The translations under genes were made by a program, and so were the position numbers. The notes under the pieces are model-generated. The model worked only from the letters and a program-made list of their open reading frames with translations, did no database searches and was not told the DNA's origin. A stretch of DNA of 64,000 nucleotides, from the NCBI RefSeq assembly GCF_012912005.1, contig NZ_JABBEA010000019.1, positions 48,226 to 112,225 on the forward strand, given 5' to 3'. The stretch's first letter is position 1. Every line of letters begins with the position of its first letter. This document shows positions 34,484 to 43,227 of the stretch, one piece after another. The DNA is from Paenibacillus sp. SZ31 (GTDB lineage: Bacteria; Bacillota; Bacilli; Paenibacillales; Paenibacillaceae).

Positions 34484-34861
34484 ATGACCATATTCCTTAC
34501 CATTGAAGAAGTAGTAGCCGCTCACCATTTTATGATGAAGAAGATGAATGATACAGCACAAGCTGGGGTTAAGGATTCTGCGATAAATAGACCTCTCCAA
34601 AGTTTGTTTGGAGAGGATGCCTACCCTTCCATATTTGATAAAGCTACTGCCTTATTAGAGTCATTGGTTAAAAACCACTGTTTCTATAACGGAAATAAAC
34701 GTACAGCTTATCTTGTAACCAAGTCCTTTCTACGAGTGAATGGGTACCATTTGCAGATGGAACGTAAATATGCCGTTGAATTTATGGTCAAGATTGCCGA
34801 AGGCGAGTATACATTTGAAAAGATAGTACGCTTATTAGAAGAACATTCAGTAGAACGCTAG
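34484..34861 (+). CDS. doc: Doc-type (Fic fold) toxin
   Basis: The 125-residue protein carries the Doc motif HCFYNGNKRTAYL with His65, Phe67, Gly70, Asn71, Lys72 and Arg73 all present. Doc toxins phosphorylate EF-Tu and stop translation. The N-terminus TIFLTIEEVVAAHHFMM is typical of the death-on-curing family. The gene begins one base after the AbrB-type antitoxin gene. Both look complete, with no frameshift. Its pairing with an AbrB-fold rather than Phd-fold antitoxin is known in Bacillota. A strong terminator follows. Confidence 0.92.
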   Translation: MTIFLTIEEVVAAHHFMMKKMNDTAQAGVKDSAINRPLQSLFGEDAYPSIFDKATALLESLVKNHCFYNGNKRTAYLVTKSFLRVNGYHLQMERKYAVEFMVKIAEGEYTFEKIVRLLEEHSVER

Positions 34862-34872
34862 CTCATAAAATG

Positions 34873-34912
34873 TAAAAAAGAAGCAGGGGTTCCGGATCCC
34901 CTGCTTCTTCAT
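34873..34912 (+). terminator. Rho-independent terminator of the toxin-antitoxin operon
   Basis: AAAAAAGAAGCAGGGG and CCCCTGCTTCTTC flank TTCCGGAT. It is symmetrical enough to act for the leftward gene too. Confidence 0.9.
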
Positions 34913-34932
34913 ATTACAATGAAAATCTCATA

Positions 34933-36471
34933 TTACCGATTTGTCTCCACCACAGAAGTAGTTTCACTCTCTGCATCTGCATTCACATTCAGATCCAGAT
35001 CCAAAGCGCCACGACTTTCGTTTGCATAACTGCTGTTCACGCTATTGTTGCGTTCGGATTGAGCTACTGTTGCACTCTCTCCTTCCGCTTTCGCGTTCAG
35101 ACCCAGATCCAATGCGCCACGGCTTTCGCTCGCAGTGCTGCTGTTCACGTTACTCTCATGGTCATTCACGCTGTTGTTGCGTTCAGATTGAGTCCACGTT
35201 GCACTCTCTCCTTCCGCTTTCGCGTTCAGAACCAGATCCAGTGCTCCACGGCTTTCGCCTGCATAGCTGCTGTTTACGTTACGCTCACTGTCTTTCACGC
35301 TGTGGTTGCGTTCAGTTTGAGCCACGGTTGCACTCTCTCCTTCGGCTTTCGCGTTCAGACCCAGATCCAATGCGCCACGGCTTTCGTTTGCGTAGCTGTT
35401 GCTCACGTTACGCTCACGGTCATTCACGCTATTGTTGCGTTCGGATTGAGCCATCGTTGCACTCTCTCCTTCCGCATCCACGTTCAGACCCAGATCCAGT
35501 GCTCCACGGCTTTCGGTCGCATAGCTGCTGTTCACGTTATGCTCACGGTCATTCACGCTATTGTTGCGTTCAGATTGAGTCCACGTTGCACTCTCACCCT
35601 CCGCTTTCACGTTCAGACCCAGATCCAGTGCTCCACGGCTTTCGGTCGCATAGCTGCTGTTGTCGGTACGTTCACCGTCATTCACGCTGTTATTGCGTTC
35701 GGATTGAGCCATCGTTGCACTCTCTCCTTCGGCTTTTGCGTTCAGACCAAGACCCAAAGCTCCGCGGCTTTCACTCGCGTAGCTGCTGCTTACGTTACGC
35801 TCACGGTCATTCACGCTATTGTTGCGTTCGGATTGAGCCACGGTAGCACTCTCTCCTTCAGCTTTTGCGTTCAGACCCAGATCTAGTGCACCGCGGCTTT
35901 CGCTCTCATAGCTGCTGTTCACGTTACGCTCGCTGTCTTTCACGCTATTGCTGCGTTCAGATTGAGTCCATGTTGCACTCTCTCCTTCCGCATTCACGTT
36001 CAGACCGAGACCCAGTGCTCCACGGCTTTCGCTCGCATAGCTGCTGTTCACGTTCCGATGATCGCCGCCTCGTGAATAATCGCTCATCGTTGTACCTTCT
36101 CCCGACACATTGGCATTCAGGCCAAGGCCCAGCTTGCCAGAACTGCTACGCTCAGCAGTGTAATCGGAAGAACGATCATTGTATCGGTTCTTGCTCTCTG
36201 AGGATAAGCCGGCATTGAGTCCAAGATCCAAATTCAATGCTCCGCTTGCACTGGATGAACCTCCGTAGCTACCATGGTTATCGTAACCTGTGTCACGGTG
36301 TCCTGACAGAAGAGATCCCAGTTCCAGACGCAACCCTGCATTCAGATCCAGATTGCCACTGCTGTTATTGCTATAGCTATCTGCGTAAGTTGCCTGCGAA
36401 GCTCCCAGCAATCCAGCTACCAACGTACCCGACAATACCGACAATTTTACCCAACGATTCACTTTTTTCAT
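34933..36471 (-). CDS. Exported 43-residue-repeat protein
   Basis: The start is ATG 36471 (MKKVNRWVKLSVLSG) with AGAAGGAG upstream. A signal peptide ends at about residue 31 (GASQATYADS, probable cleavage after Ala). The rest, to 512 residues, is Ser/Asn/Gly/Glu-rich and tandemly repeated. Nine units begin NSSYASESRGALDLGLN and continue AKAEGESAT..QSERNNSV; seven are full-length (43 residues), two shortened. Two degenerate units precede them. There is no LPXTG, S-layer or membrane anchor, so it is secreted or held non-covalently. I know no function. It has low aromatic content and no cysteine. The next gene upstream encodes a second exported repeat protein. Confidence 0.85.
   Translation of the reverse strand: MKKVNRWVKLSVLSGTLVAGLLGASQATYADSYSNNSSGNLDLNAGLRLELGSLLSGHRDTGYDNHGSYGGSSSASGALNLDLGLNAGLSSESKNRYNDRSSDYTAERSSSGKLGLGLNANVSGEGTTMSDYSRGGDHRNVNSSYASESRGALGLGLNVNAEGESATWTQSERSNSVKDSERNVNSSYESESRGALDLGLNAKAEGESATVAQSERNNSVNDRERNVSSSYASESRGALGLGLNAKAEGESATMAQSERNNSVNDGERTDNSSYATESRGALDLGLNVKAEGESATWTQSERNNSVNDREHNVNSSYATESRGALDLGLNVDAEGESATMAQSERNNSVNDRERNVSNSYANESRGALDLGLNAKAEGESATVAQTERNHSVKDSERNVNSSYAGESRGALDLVLNAKAEGESATWTQSERNNSVNDHESNVNSSTASESRGALDLGLNAKAEGESATVAQSERNNSVNSSYANESRGALDLDLNVNADAESETTSVVETNR
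34936..36048 (-). repeat. Tandem 129-base coding repeats
   Basis: Seven full 129-base units occupy 36048-35146, then a 108-base unit (35145-35038) and a 102-base terminal unit. The unit length is a multiple of three, so reading frame is kept. Units differ at the residues before Q (ATWTQ in units 1, 4, 7; ATVAQ or ATMAQ in others), hinting at a higher-order three-unit block. The same periodicity leaves two long open frames on the opposite strand. Confidence 0.9.
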
Positions 36472-36520
36472 GATTATATACACTCCTTCTCAATTTTGGT
36501 TGAATTAACGCCATTGTTGC

Positions 36521-37870
36521 CTAAGAGAAAGAGGTATATTGCGGCGGCCGCCCCGGCGGTGCCTGTGACCATTGACTGAACCCATCCAATCGTTCCATTC
36601 GGAAAGCAAAATCGTAATCTGGCGTAACCAGACCCGTTGTTGCTCCTGGAAGTGCAGCGGCTGGTGCGGTTGCTCCACCTCCAGTTACACCGGATGCACC
36701 GGAACTTGTCCCTGCAGAAGCATTAGCTACTCCGGGAGAAGTTGCTGCAACAGACCAACTTGTTGGTCGTTCTGTGCGAGGCTGCAATGGAGATGCTGCA
36801 TCAGCATCATCTTGTTTCATATCGGCTTCCTGGTTACTCTGCACTTGTTCAGTGACAGATGGTTCAGCAGATGGCTGATCTACCAGGACTAGCTCGTTAT
36901 CGGGCAAACCTGCATTAACATCGGAATCCTTCGTCACATCGGTCCCTTCCACAGGCAATGCCTGCGGAACAACAGGTTGTTCTGGACGTACTTCTGATTC
37001 CGGGTTGACTTCAATCACTTTGCCCGTAACCTGTACTGCGTCCTGTCCTTCCTCGTTGTTCTGAGATGAAACAGGATCTGCGAGTGCACTCGTATTGGAC
37101 GTTTCACCATTCGGTGTTTTGACGACCGCCGGTTGTTCCGGAGTGACTACAGGCCGTTCCGGCTTCACACTTGGAATCTCCACCTTTTCCTGATCAGGAT
37201 TGAGTTCAGCGGATACGTCTACAACTGGAACTTCTGCTTTCACAGATGGCAGCTGGACATTTCCCTTACTCAGATCCCCACGGGATGAGGAGATATTGAC
37301 CGAAGTAACTTCAGGTACATCCACCTTCACGGAAGGCAATTCAACCTTACCTTGTCGAAGGTCTGTTTTCACAGCAGACGTCTCTGCCTTGATGACCTCG
37401 GGTACCTCTGCGGTAATGCCAGGCAAGGAAGCTGCACCTTCACTCAGGTTCACCTGACTGCTTGATACATCGGCTTTGATCACCGGTGTATCTGCCTTTA
37501 CAGACGGCAGTTCGACGGTTCCCTTCTTCGCATCAATACCAATCTCTGATGTTCCGGCTGATCCAAGCGGTGTATCTACTTTCAGCTCAGATACACTCAG
37601 CTTACCTGTGGATTCATTCGCTTTGATCGACGGAACTTCAACATCCAGTAGTGGTGTGGATACCGATACCGATGGAGTCAGGTTCAATCCGCCATCCGAA
37701 TCGCGTGAAAACAGATTTAGCGACAATCCGCTGGACGGTTTTTCAGAAGATACCTGAGCATCATCCGCATATACATGCGACGATCCAAACCCCAGCATCA
37801 AAGTCCCGGCAAGTATTGCCATTGGTATGCTTCCAAGACGTACGATCGATTTTGGTAACTTTACATTCAA
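36521..37870 (-). CDS. Exported Pro/Val/Ser-rich repeat protein
   Basis: TTG at 37870 is the start, seven bases after AAGGGGGTG; ATG in the neighbouring frame is not used. The 449-residue chain has a signal peptide (residues 1-36, ending HVYADDA). Residues ~75-235 hold about five irregular repeats containing LPSVKADVP-like cores (VELPSVKADTP, VELPSVKVDVP, VQLPSVKAEVP, VEIPSVKPERP) spaced ~35. Then come Pro-rich, Asp/Glu-rich and Gly/Ala/Ser-rich stretches, ending with GFSQWSQAPPGRPPQYTS. No anchor or enzyme motif. It lies 49 bases upstream of the 43-residue-repeat gene on the same strand and may be cotranscribed. Function unknown. Confidence 0.78.
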   Translation of the reverse strand: MNVKLPKSIVRLGSIPMAILAGTLMLGFGSSHVYADDAQVSSEKPSSGLSLNLFSRDSDGGLNLTPSVSVSTPLLDVEVPSIKANESTGKLSVSELKVDTPLGSAGTSEIGIDAKKGTVELPSVKADTPVIKADVSSSQVNLSEGAASLPGITAEVPEVIKAETSAVKTDLRQGKVELPSVKVDVPEVTSVNISSSRGDLSKGNVQLPSVKAEVPVVDVSAELNPDQEKVEIPSVKPERPVVTPEQPAVVKTPNGETSNTSALADPVSSQNNEEGQDAVQVTGKVIEVNPESEVRPEQPVVPQALPVEGTDVTKDSDVNAGLPDNELVLVDQPSAEPSVTEQVQSNQEADMKQDDADAASPLQPRTERPTSWSVAATSPGVANASAGTSSGASGVTGGGATAPAAALPGATTGLVTPDYDFAFRMERLDGFSQWSQAPPGRPPQYTSFS

Positions 37871-38077
37871 GTTGCTTCACCCCCTTTCCGCTAATGCGTT
37901 GGTGGGACAAGGCATATGAGTTTTCCCCTATGAATAATTAGAATACAGGGATTCCTGCCTGTTCCTCATTAAACGTGAAGGCGTTTACTCAAACGCTTTT
38001 TCATCAAAAACTTAAAATTTGAAGTAAATTCAAACCTTCATTTCAACTGTTCTAACCTGAGCAGGTCCGGCATGTTT

Positions 38078-39409
38078 TCAGTCGCCCGCAGTCATTGTTT
38101 TGGCCGCAATGGAGTCATTCAGATCGACTTTTTTCCTACTACGTTTCATCAAATAAATCAACCCAAGCAAGGTCAGCAAAATGCCTGAACAGACAAACGC
38201 CGGCACTACACCGAATGAAGTGACCATGAATCCACCTACTACCGGACCCATAATATTACTAGCTGTCATCACGCTGCCTACCGTTCCAAATACCCTGCCT
38301 GTCATCGCCTCAGGTGTCTGTTCCTGCAACAGAATTTGGAAAGGCACCACTGCAAACCCGATTCCGATTCCTGCAAGGGCAAACAAGGTTATAAGCAGCA
38401 AGTGCGCACTAAGTCCAGCAGACGGCCAGACCACAACAATGATCCCGGCTGCACCAATCACCAGACCCGTGAGCGAGGTTCCCAGACCCATTTTCAAAAC
38501 ATGCCCAGCATGCTTCCACTTCCGCACACTCATCGCTGCAATTAATGTTCCTACACCACTGGCCGCAACGCACCATCCCAGCAGATCACTTGAAATTCCA
38601 GGAAGCTGTCTAAATAACACCACAGTCTGTGAATCGGCAAATTGCAAAAATAGTATAGCTGAAGCAAGCAAGATCAGAGACGTTCCTACGTGAGGAAGAG
38701 ATGCGAGCATGCGGATGCCCTCCAATGTTTCTTTCCAAAAAGAGTCTTTTGGACGGTTATGAACATCCCCAGCTGTCTCTTCTTCTACTTCTGTTACGTT
38801 ATGAATTGCGGTTTGGATCACCCGAGTTCCAGGAATCCACAATAAAATGATGCCGGAGATCAGAAAAGACGCTGAATCGAGAATGAAACACCAGGTGATG
38901 CCAAAAGCGGCTACCAGCAGTCCACCAAGCGCTGGACCGATAATTTTGGACATTTGTTCGATCACCGAGCTGATGGATACCGCTTGCGCAAGCTGTTCAT
39001 GCGGTACAATTTCCTTCAGCTTTCCGTTTTTGGCAGGAGAGAAGATGATATCAAACAATGATTTGAGGACAAGCAGTATGTAGACGTGCCAGATCTGGTC
39101 GGCAAAAATTAACGCACCCACGATGACGATCCGCGCGCCATCAGCAGTAATCATCAGCCACTTGCGGTTCATCCGATCCGCGAGTGCACCTGCAAACGGT
39201 CCAGTCACCAGCATGGGTAATGCAGCGGACAACATCACAAACGTAATCTCCCATGGCGTTGCATTCCAGCGGATACCTACGAGTGTCAGGATCGCCAGCA
39301 GATGCAGCCAGTCACCCAGATTGGAGATGGCCTGTGCCACCATCAATGTTACAAAAGATCGGTTATTCCTCAATGGTCGTTGTGCTTCAAACGTTAACTC
39401 ACTTGTCAT
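38078..39409 (-). CDS. MFS transporter (MFS_3/EntS-like)
   Basis: The start ATG 39409 has GGAGGAG upstream; the longer in-frame start has no ribosome site. The 443-residue protein has about 12 membrane helices and the motif FAGALADRMNRKWLMITADG of the major facilitator superfamily. ISNLGDWLHLLAIL and LFDIIFSPAKNGKLKEIVP match the MFS_3 (enterobactin/macrolide exporter-like) subfamily. The substrate cannot be told; small-molecule efflux is likely. Its start faces the MarR gene at 39880 across a 470-base gap, so it may be MarR-controlled. Confidence 0.88.
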   Translation of the reverse strand: MTSELTFEAQRPLRNNRSFVTLMVAQAISNLGDWLHLLAILTLVGIRWNATPWEITFVMLSAALPMLVTGPFAGALADRMNRKWLMITADGARIVIVGALIFADQIWHVYILLVLKSLFDIIFSPAKNGKLKEIVPHEQLAQAVSISSVIEQMSKIIGPALGGLLVAAFGITWCFILDSASFLISGIILLWIPGTRVIQTAIHNVTEVEEETAGDVHNRPKDSFWKETLEGIRMLASLPHVGTSLILLASAILFLQFADSQTVVLFRQLPGISSDLLGWCVAASGVGTLIAAMSVRKWKHAGHVLKMGLGTSLTGLVIGAAGIIVVVWPSAGLSAHLLLITLFALAGIGIGFAVVPFQILLQEQTPEAMTGRVFGTVGSVMTASNIMGPVVGGFMVTSFGVVPAFVCSGILLTLLGLIYLMKRSRKKVDLNDSIAAKTMTAGD

Positions 39410-39662
39410 CCTTCTTCTCCTCCATTGTTTTCCGAATTCATAATATGAACTCATTATAAGAGAGCAAGGCTTGACTCAACCTCCTGCCAGAGGCGGAGAA
39501 GAAGTGACATCTGAAGGATGATTTTCATTCATGATGAATGATCAAATTTTAAATGCTAAAAATGCAGATCTTGTGACATATCGCATGTTTTTCGTGGAAA
39601 CAGAGGTTTACAATAAGAGCATGGCGACAACCTGAATCGTCACACATAATAACCCAACTCAT

Positions 39663-39851
39663 ATAAGTTGAAATTATCTTTTACATGAACAGCATAACGG
39701 AGAGGACAGAAATAACCTGAAAAAGCGTAGCGTTCACCTTTATCACCGGATTTTACCTTTGAAGAATATTCAAAAAATCTGGGGATAACAGTGATTGGAA
39801 GGTTGTTCTGTCCTCGTAGTGGTAGGTTGTAACTTCATCATTTCAACTTAT
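39663..39851. repeat. Nested inverted-repeat element upstream of marR
   Basis: The outer arms ATAAGTTGAAAT (39663-39674) and ATTTCAACTTAT (39840-39851) are perfect 12-base inverted repeats; inner arms GAGGACAGAA (39702-39711) and TTCTGTCCTC (39806-39815) are perfect 10-base ones. The rest contains no gene. It may be a MITE-like unit, an operator pair or a structured RNA. The remaining gap to the MFS gene (39410-39662) shows nothing recognisable. Confidence 0.65.
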
Positions 39852-39879
39852 AAAACTAATCTGAAAAGGCGGGATCAGC

Positions 39880-40341
39880 ATGCTGGAATTACAAGAAATT
39901 GGAGCCGAACGTTCACTTCATCTGTACCGCACCTTGGCCCAGACATTCAAGAGCGTGAATGAACACGCTGTATCCGGAAGCAAAGTGCATGGCTTCAACC
40001 CCACCGCATATGGGGTGCTTGAAGTGTTATATATGAAAGGAGCTCAGCCGATTCAACAGGTTGGTGCACAGCTTCTGCTGCAAAGCGGAAATGTGACCTA
40101 TGTGATTGATAAGCTGGAGCAAAAAGGACTGTTACTCCGTAAGCATTGTCCGCAAGACAGACGTATCATCTTTGTGGAACTGACCGAAGAAGGTCAGCGC
40201 ACCATGGATGACATCTATCCAGGTTATGCGGTGAAGATCGACCGTGCTGTCAGTGGACTGAGCGAGGAAGACAAGGAACTGCTATCCGAACTCTTGGGAA
40301 GGCTAGCACACAGTGCAGACCGTTTATCCGCGAGTAGCTAG
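39880..40341 (+). CDS. MarR family transcriptional regulator
   Basis: The 153-residue winged-helix protein has IGAERSLHLYRTLAQTFK at the N-terminus and the DNA-binding helix region (ALLQSGNVTYVIDKLEQKGLL reads QVGAQLLLQSGNVTYV here) followed by the wing HCPQDRRIIFVELTEEG, where the DRR is typical. The start has AAAGGCGGG upstream. MarR proteins repress efflux or stress genes and release on binding a phenolic or an oxidant. The divergent MFS (38078) or the convergent MFS (40425) are candidate targets. Confidence 0.9.
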   Translation: MLELQEIGAERSLHLYRTLAQTFKSVNEHAVSGSKVHGFNPTAYGVLEVLYMKGAQPIQQVGAQLLLQSGNVTYVIDKLEQKGLLLRKHCPQDRRIIFVELTEEGQRTMDDIYPGYAVKIDRAVSGLSEEDKELLSELLGRLAHSADRLSASS

Positions 40342-40368
40342 ACCATTCATTGCACGCGTGCCATCAAC

Positions 40369-40413
40369 AAAAATAACCGGATTTGCCTGACATCGGCGAA
40401 TCCGGTTATTCGT
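40369..40413. terminator. Bidirectional terminator between marR and the MFS gene
   Basis: AAAATAACCGGATT and AATCCGGTTATT form a 12-base stem between two convergent genes. Confidence 0.85.
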
Positions 40414-40424
40414 ATATCTTCTTT

Positions 40425-41948
40425 TTACTTTGAGCCTTGTGGCTGCGGTGGAGCATCTGCATCTTCGGGTACAATTAAACGTTTGCGTAAAGCAAGCGTC
40501 GTTACCCACGACACCAATGCAATAACAAACATAATCACAAACAGAGAATGTAAACTTCCTTCCAGCACGTTACGCAACAGCCCCCATTTGTCATCCGATA
40601 GAGCAGCATCCGTATGTGGTGCGAGCAGTTCATTCAGATCATTCTCCGAAATTCCGGCATCCGCCAGATTCTGCTCACTGGATAACGTGGAGATCCGATA
40701 GTTCAACCAAGTACCAAAAGCTGCTGCACCAATCGTCTGTCCCAACGTACGCATGAACGTATGCAGTGCTGTAGAGGAACCACGCTCCTTATACCCTACA
40801 GAAGACTGCGCAATAATGGTGAAGATCGTGAACGCAAATCCAAAACCGAGACCATATATAAAGGTCAATATGAATAGTACAGCCTGCGGGGATGTCCCGC
40901 CCACCAGAAAGAGTCCACCCGATCCGATCGCAATTCCGGTTAATCCAATCAATGCGGTCATACGTGATCCAATTTTCATCAACAGGCGGCCTGCCATCAC
41001 ACTACCAATGAGCCAACCCACCGACATCGGCGCGAGCAGCAGCCCGGATTCCGTCGCATTACCTCCCCGAACCCCCTGCACCCAGAGCGGCAAATAACTG
41101 GTCAGGCCGATCATCAGAGTACTGGTTAGCAGTCCGGCGATATTCGCCACACGGATGTCACGAATTCGGAACAGATGTAGTGGAACCATCGGGGCCTGAG
41201 CTCTTTTTTCCACCACGAAAAATAAAATGATAAACAGAGCGGCAACCACACTCAGTCCTACAATCAACGGAGAACTCCAGGCATAATATTGCCCACCCGC
41301 TGACAGAACAAATAGCAACGCGGTAATGCCCACCGTGAAGGTCAGCGCACCGACATAGTCAATTTTGGCCGTTCGCGGAGAGATATCTTCCTTCAAATAA
41401 CGAAATACAAACCACATCGCGAGCAGGCCGAATGGCACATTAAAACCAAAGATCCACTGCCAGCCCAGATTATCTACAAAATAACCACCAAGCAGCGGAC
41501 CCGCCAGAGAGGAAATACCCCACACGGAGCTAATCCAGCCCTGAATTTTGCCACGTTCTTCAATGGCGTAGATGTCCCCGATAATCGTAAACGTAACAGG
41601 AACTACCGCACCCGCACCAATCCCTTGAATGGCACGAAAAATAATCAATTGCTCCATGTTCTGCGATAGGCAGCACAGGAGTGAACCCAATAAAAATAAG
41701 GCACAGCCAATCAGAAATACAGGCTTTCGTCCATACAGGTCACTGATTTTGCCGAAAATGGGTGTACTCACAGCCATCGTCAGCAGGTATGCGGTGAAAA
41801 TCCAGCTCAGCAGCTGTACACTCCCCAATTCACTGACAATGGTTGGTCCCGCCGGGCCAATCACGGTACCTTCAATCGCTGACAGAAATGTCGCGAGCAA
41901 CAGCCCCGTCAAGATGAAACTGCGCTTCAAACCTCCGGTTGCATTCAC
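40425..41948 (-). CDS. DHA2-type multidrug MFS exporter
   Basis: The 507-residue protein has about 14 membrane helices, as in EmrB/QacA exporters. Motif A reads FGKISDLYGRKPVFLIG, motif C is LAGPLLGGYFVDNLGWQWIF, and the first helix contains the family LDxT-like ATFLSAIEGTVIGPAGPTIV (the acidic residue is Glu). It probably exports drugs or dyes using protons. AGAGAAGGG lies nine bases before ATG 41948. It is convergent with the MarR gene. The GNAT gene behind it (41978) is 29 bases upstream and may be cotranscribed. Confidence 0.92.
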   Translation of the reverse strand: MNATGGLKRSFILTGLLLATFLSAIEGTVIGPAGPTIVSELGSVQLLSWIFTAYLLTMAVSTPIFGKISDLYGRKPVFLIGCALFLLGSLLCCLSQNMEQLIIFRAIQGIGAGAVVPVTFTIIGDIYAIEERGKIQGWISSVWGISSLAGPLLGGYFVDNLGWQWIFGFNVPFGLLAMWFVFRYLKEDISPRTAKIDYVGALTFTVGITALLFVLSAGGQYYAWSSPLIVGLSVVAALFIILFFVVEKRAQAPMVPLHLFRIRDIRVANIAGLLTSTLMIGLTSYLPLWVQGVRGGNATESGLLLAPMSVGWLIGSVMAGRLLMKIGSRMTALIGLTGIAIGSGGLFLVGGTSPQAVLFILTFIYGLGFGFAFTIFTIIAQSSVGYKERGSSTALHTFMRTLGQTIGAAAFGTWLNYRISTLSSEQNLADAGISENDLNELLAPHTDAALSDDKWGLLRNVLEGSLHSLFVIMFVIALVSWVTTLALRKRLIVPEDADAPPQPQGSK

Positions 41949-41977
41949 ACAAACCCTTCTCTCTTCGTTTCTCTCTT

Positions 41978-42550
41978 TTATTTACCTTTCTTGCGAAGGA
42001 ACTCATCATACAACATTGAATACATCACCATATCCTTGTATCCGGTGGATGTATGCTGCACCTGACGCAGCAGCCCTTCCCGCGTAAAACCGCGGTTCGT
42101 CAGAAACTCGCCGGAAGCGAGATTGCGCGGATCAACCAGCGCTTCAATCCGATTAAGTCCCATGGTCTCATATCCGAAGGGCAACAATGCCGAGAAAGCC
42201 TCCGTCATATAACCGTGGCGCCAGTAGTCACGTCCCAGCTCATAACCGATCTCACCCCGGAATGCGCCTTCAAGCTGCCATGTGTTGAATCCACAGCTGC
42301 CGATGAGCTTGCCTGTCTCCTTGAGTTCGATCCCCCACCGAATCGCATCCTCTTCCCCTGCCATATGATTAAGCAGTCCAATCATGTCCGCCGCCTCGCT
42401 TGTCCCAATCATGGGCGCAAGATTCATATAACGGGTCACCTCGCGATCTGACCAGCATGCGAACATCTGGGCCGCATCCCGGCGACGCATTTTGCGCAGA
42501 CGAAGCCGCGCAGTCTCCATTTCGGGAATTCTCCCTTTGCATTTATACAT
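41978..42550 (-). CDS. GNAT acetyltransferase, RimJ/RimL type
   Basis: A 190-residue acetyltransferase: IPEMETARLRLRKMRRRDAAQM at the N-terminus, GKLIGSCGFNTW, GEIGYELGRDYWRHGYMTEAF (acetyl-CoA loop) and MGLNRIEALVDPRNLASG. This is the Acetyltransf_3 subfamily that acetylates protein N-termini, ribosomal proteins or aminoglycosides; target unknown. Start: ATG 42550 with CGGAGTG upstream; ATG 42520 with AAAGGGAG is possible. It probably shares a transcript with the downstream exporter. Confidence 0.88.
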   Translation of the reverse strand: MYKCKGRIPEMETARLRLRKMRRRDAAQMFACWSDREVTRYMNLAPMIGTSEAADMIGLLNHMAGEEDAIRWGIELKETGKLIGSCGFNTWQLEGAFRGEIGYELGRDYWRHGYMTEAFSALLPFGYETMGLNRIEALVDPRNLASGEFLTNRGFTREGLLRQVQHTSTGYKDMVMYSMLYDEFLRKKGK

Positions 42551-42651
42551 ATAAGACACTCCGATCCGATCTATCTCTGCAGACCATAAGATTCACTAGT
42601 CATCTAATCATAACCTGCGCCGAATGGCAACTATTCAGTCATGAACACACG

Positions 42652-42687
42652 TCAAAAAACCGGGCCATTGTCGCTCCCGGTCTTGTT
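42652..42687 (-). terminator. Terminator of the winged-helix gene
   Basis: On the minus strand GACCGGGAGCG pairs with CCCGGTTTTTTG through a GGGA/CCCG-type stem ending in six T residues. Confidence 0.78.
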
Positions 42688-42745
42688 GTACGTATGGATC
42701 AATTCAAGTTTAAGTGAGTTACATCAGGGCTTGTCCGAATGAACT

Positions 42746-43042
42746 TTAAGCTTTTGACGTTTTCTTGCCCTTTCCCAGTAATTCATCGCTAACCCGGCCA
42801 AACACAGCCGTGATTTCCTTGAACTCTTCAATGCCAGTCCCGGTCAGGCTCCATTGGTCCCCGTGGGCGGTCAGGAAGTTTTCCTGTGTCAGGTGTTCAA
42901 GCTCCTGCTTGATCTCCCGCTCTCCAACGCGATATCCCCGCTCTTCCAATAAAGGCAGCGCCTCGCTAACGTTCAAATCCTGATTTTGCGCGAAATGTAG
43001 TAGATGTATCCGTACAAAAAGATTCTGTACCTCTGCATGCAT
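42746..43042 (-). CDS. Small winged-helix-like protein, 98 aa
   Basis: ATG 43042 (MHAEVQNLFVRIHLL) has GAAGGAG nine bases upstream and is preferred over a much longer upstream start lacking one. The sequence is helical with a wing-like end: NVSEALPLLEERGYRVGEREIKQELEHL, FLTAHGDQWSLTGTGIEEF. The predicted HTH and PadR-like look suggest a regulator, but I cannot name the family. It is divergent from the fRMsr gene (185 bases apart). Confidence 0.65.
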   Translation of the reverse strand: MHAEVQNLFVRIHLLHFAQNQDLNVSEALPLLEERGYRVGEREIKQELEHLTQENFLTAHGDQWSLTGTGIEEFKEITAVFGRVSDELLGKGKKTSKA

Positions 43043-43227
43043 AAGCCAAGCTCCTTCCCGGGTTATAGCCCTCCGTGGTTGGTAAGTAATTACCCCACCC
43101 AAGAAGCTGAGAAACAGGAGGATTCTTCTGGTATTCCCTTCCCTTTCCGAAATCCTCCGCTTGACTAACCGCATCCTCTGCACTATCTTGAAAATAAGTA
43201 CCATTTTGCTCGGGAGGGTGATTTACC

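Noticed and set aside
35022..35886. Two long open frames (about 275 codons each) on the plus strand opposite the repeat protein
   Set aside because: The 129-base period is a multiple of three, so one stop-free antisense unit is copied into a long frame. They lack ribosome sites and are Cys/Arg/Ser-rich nonsense.
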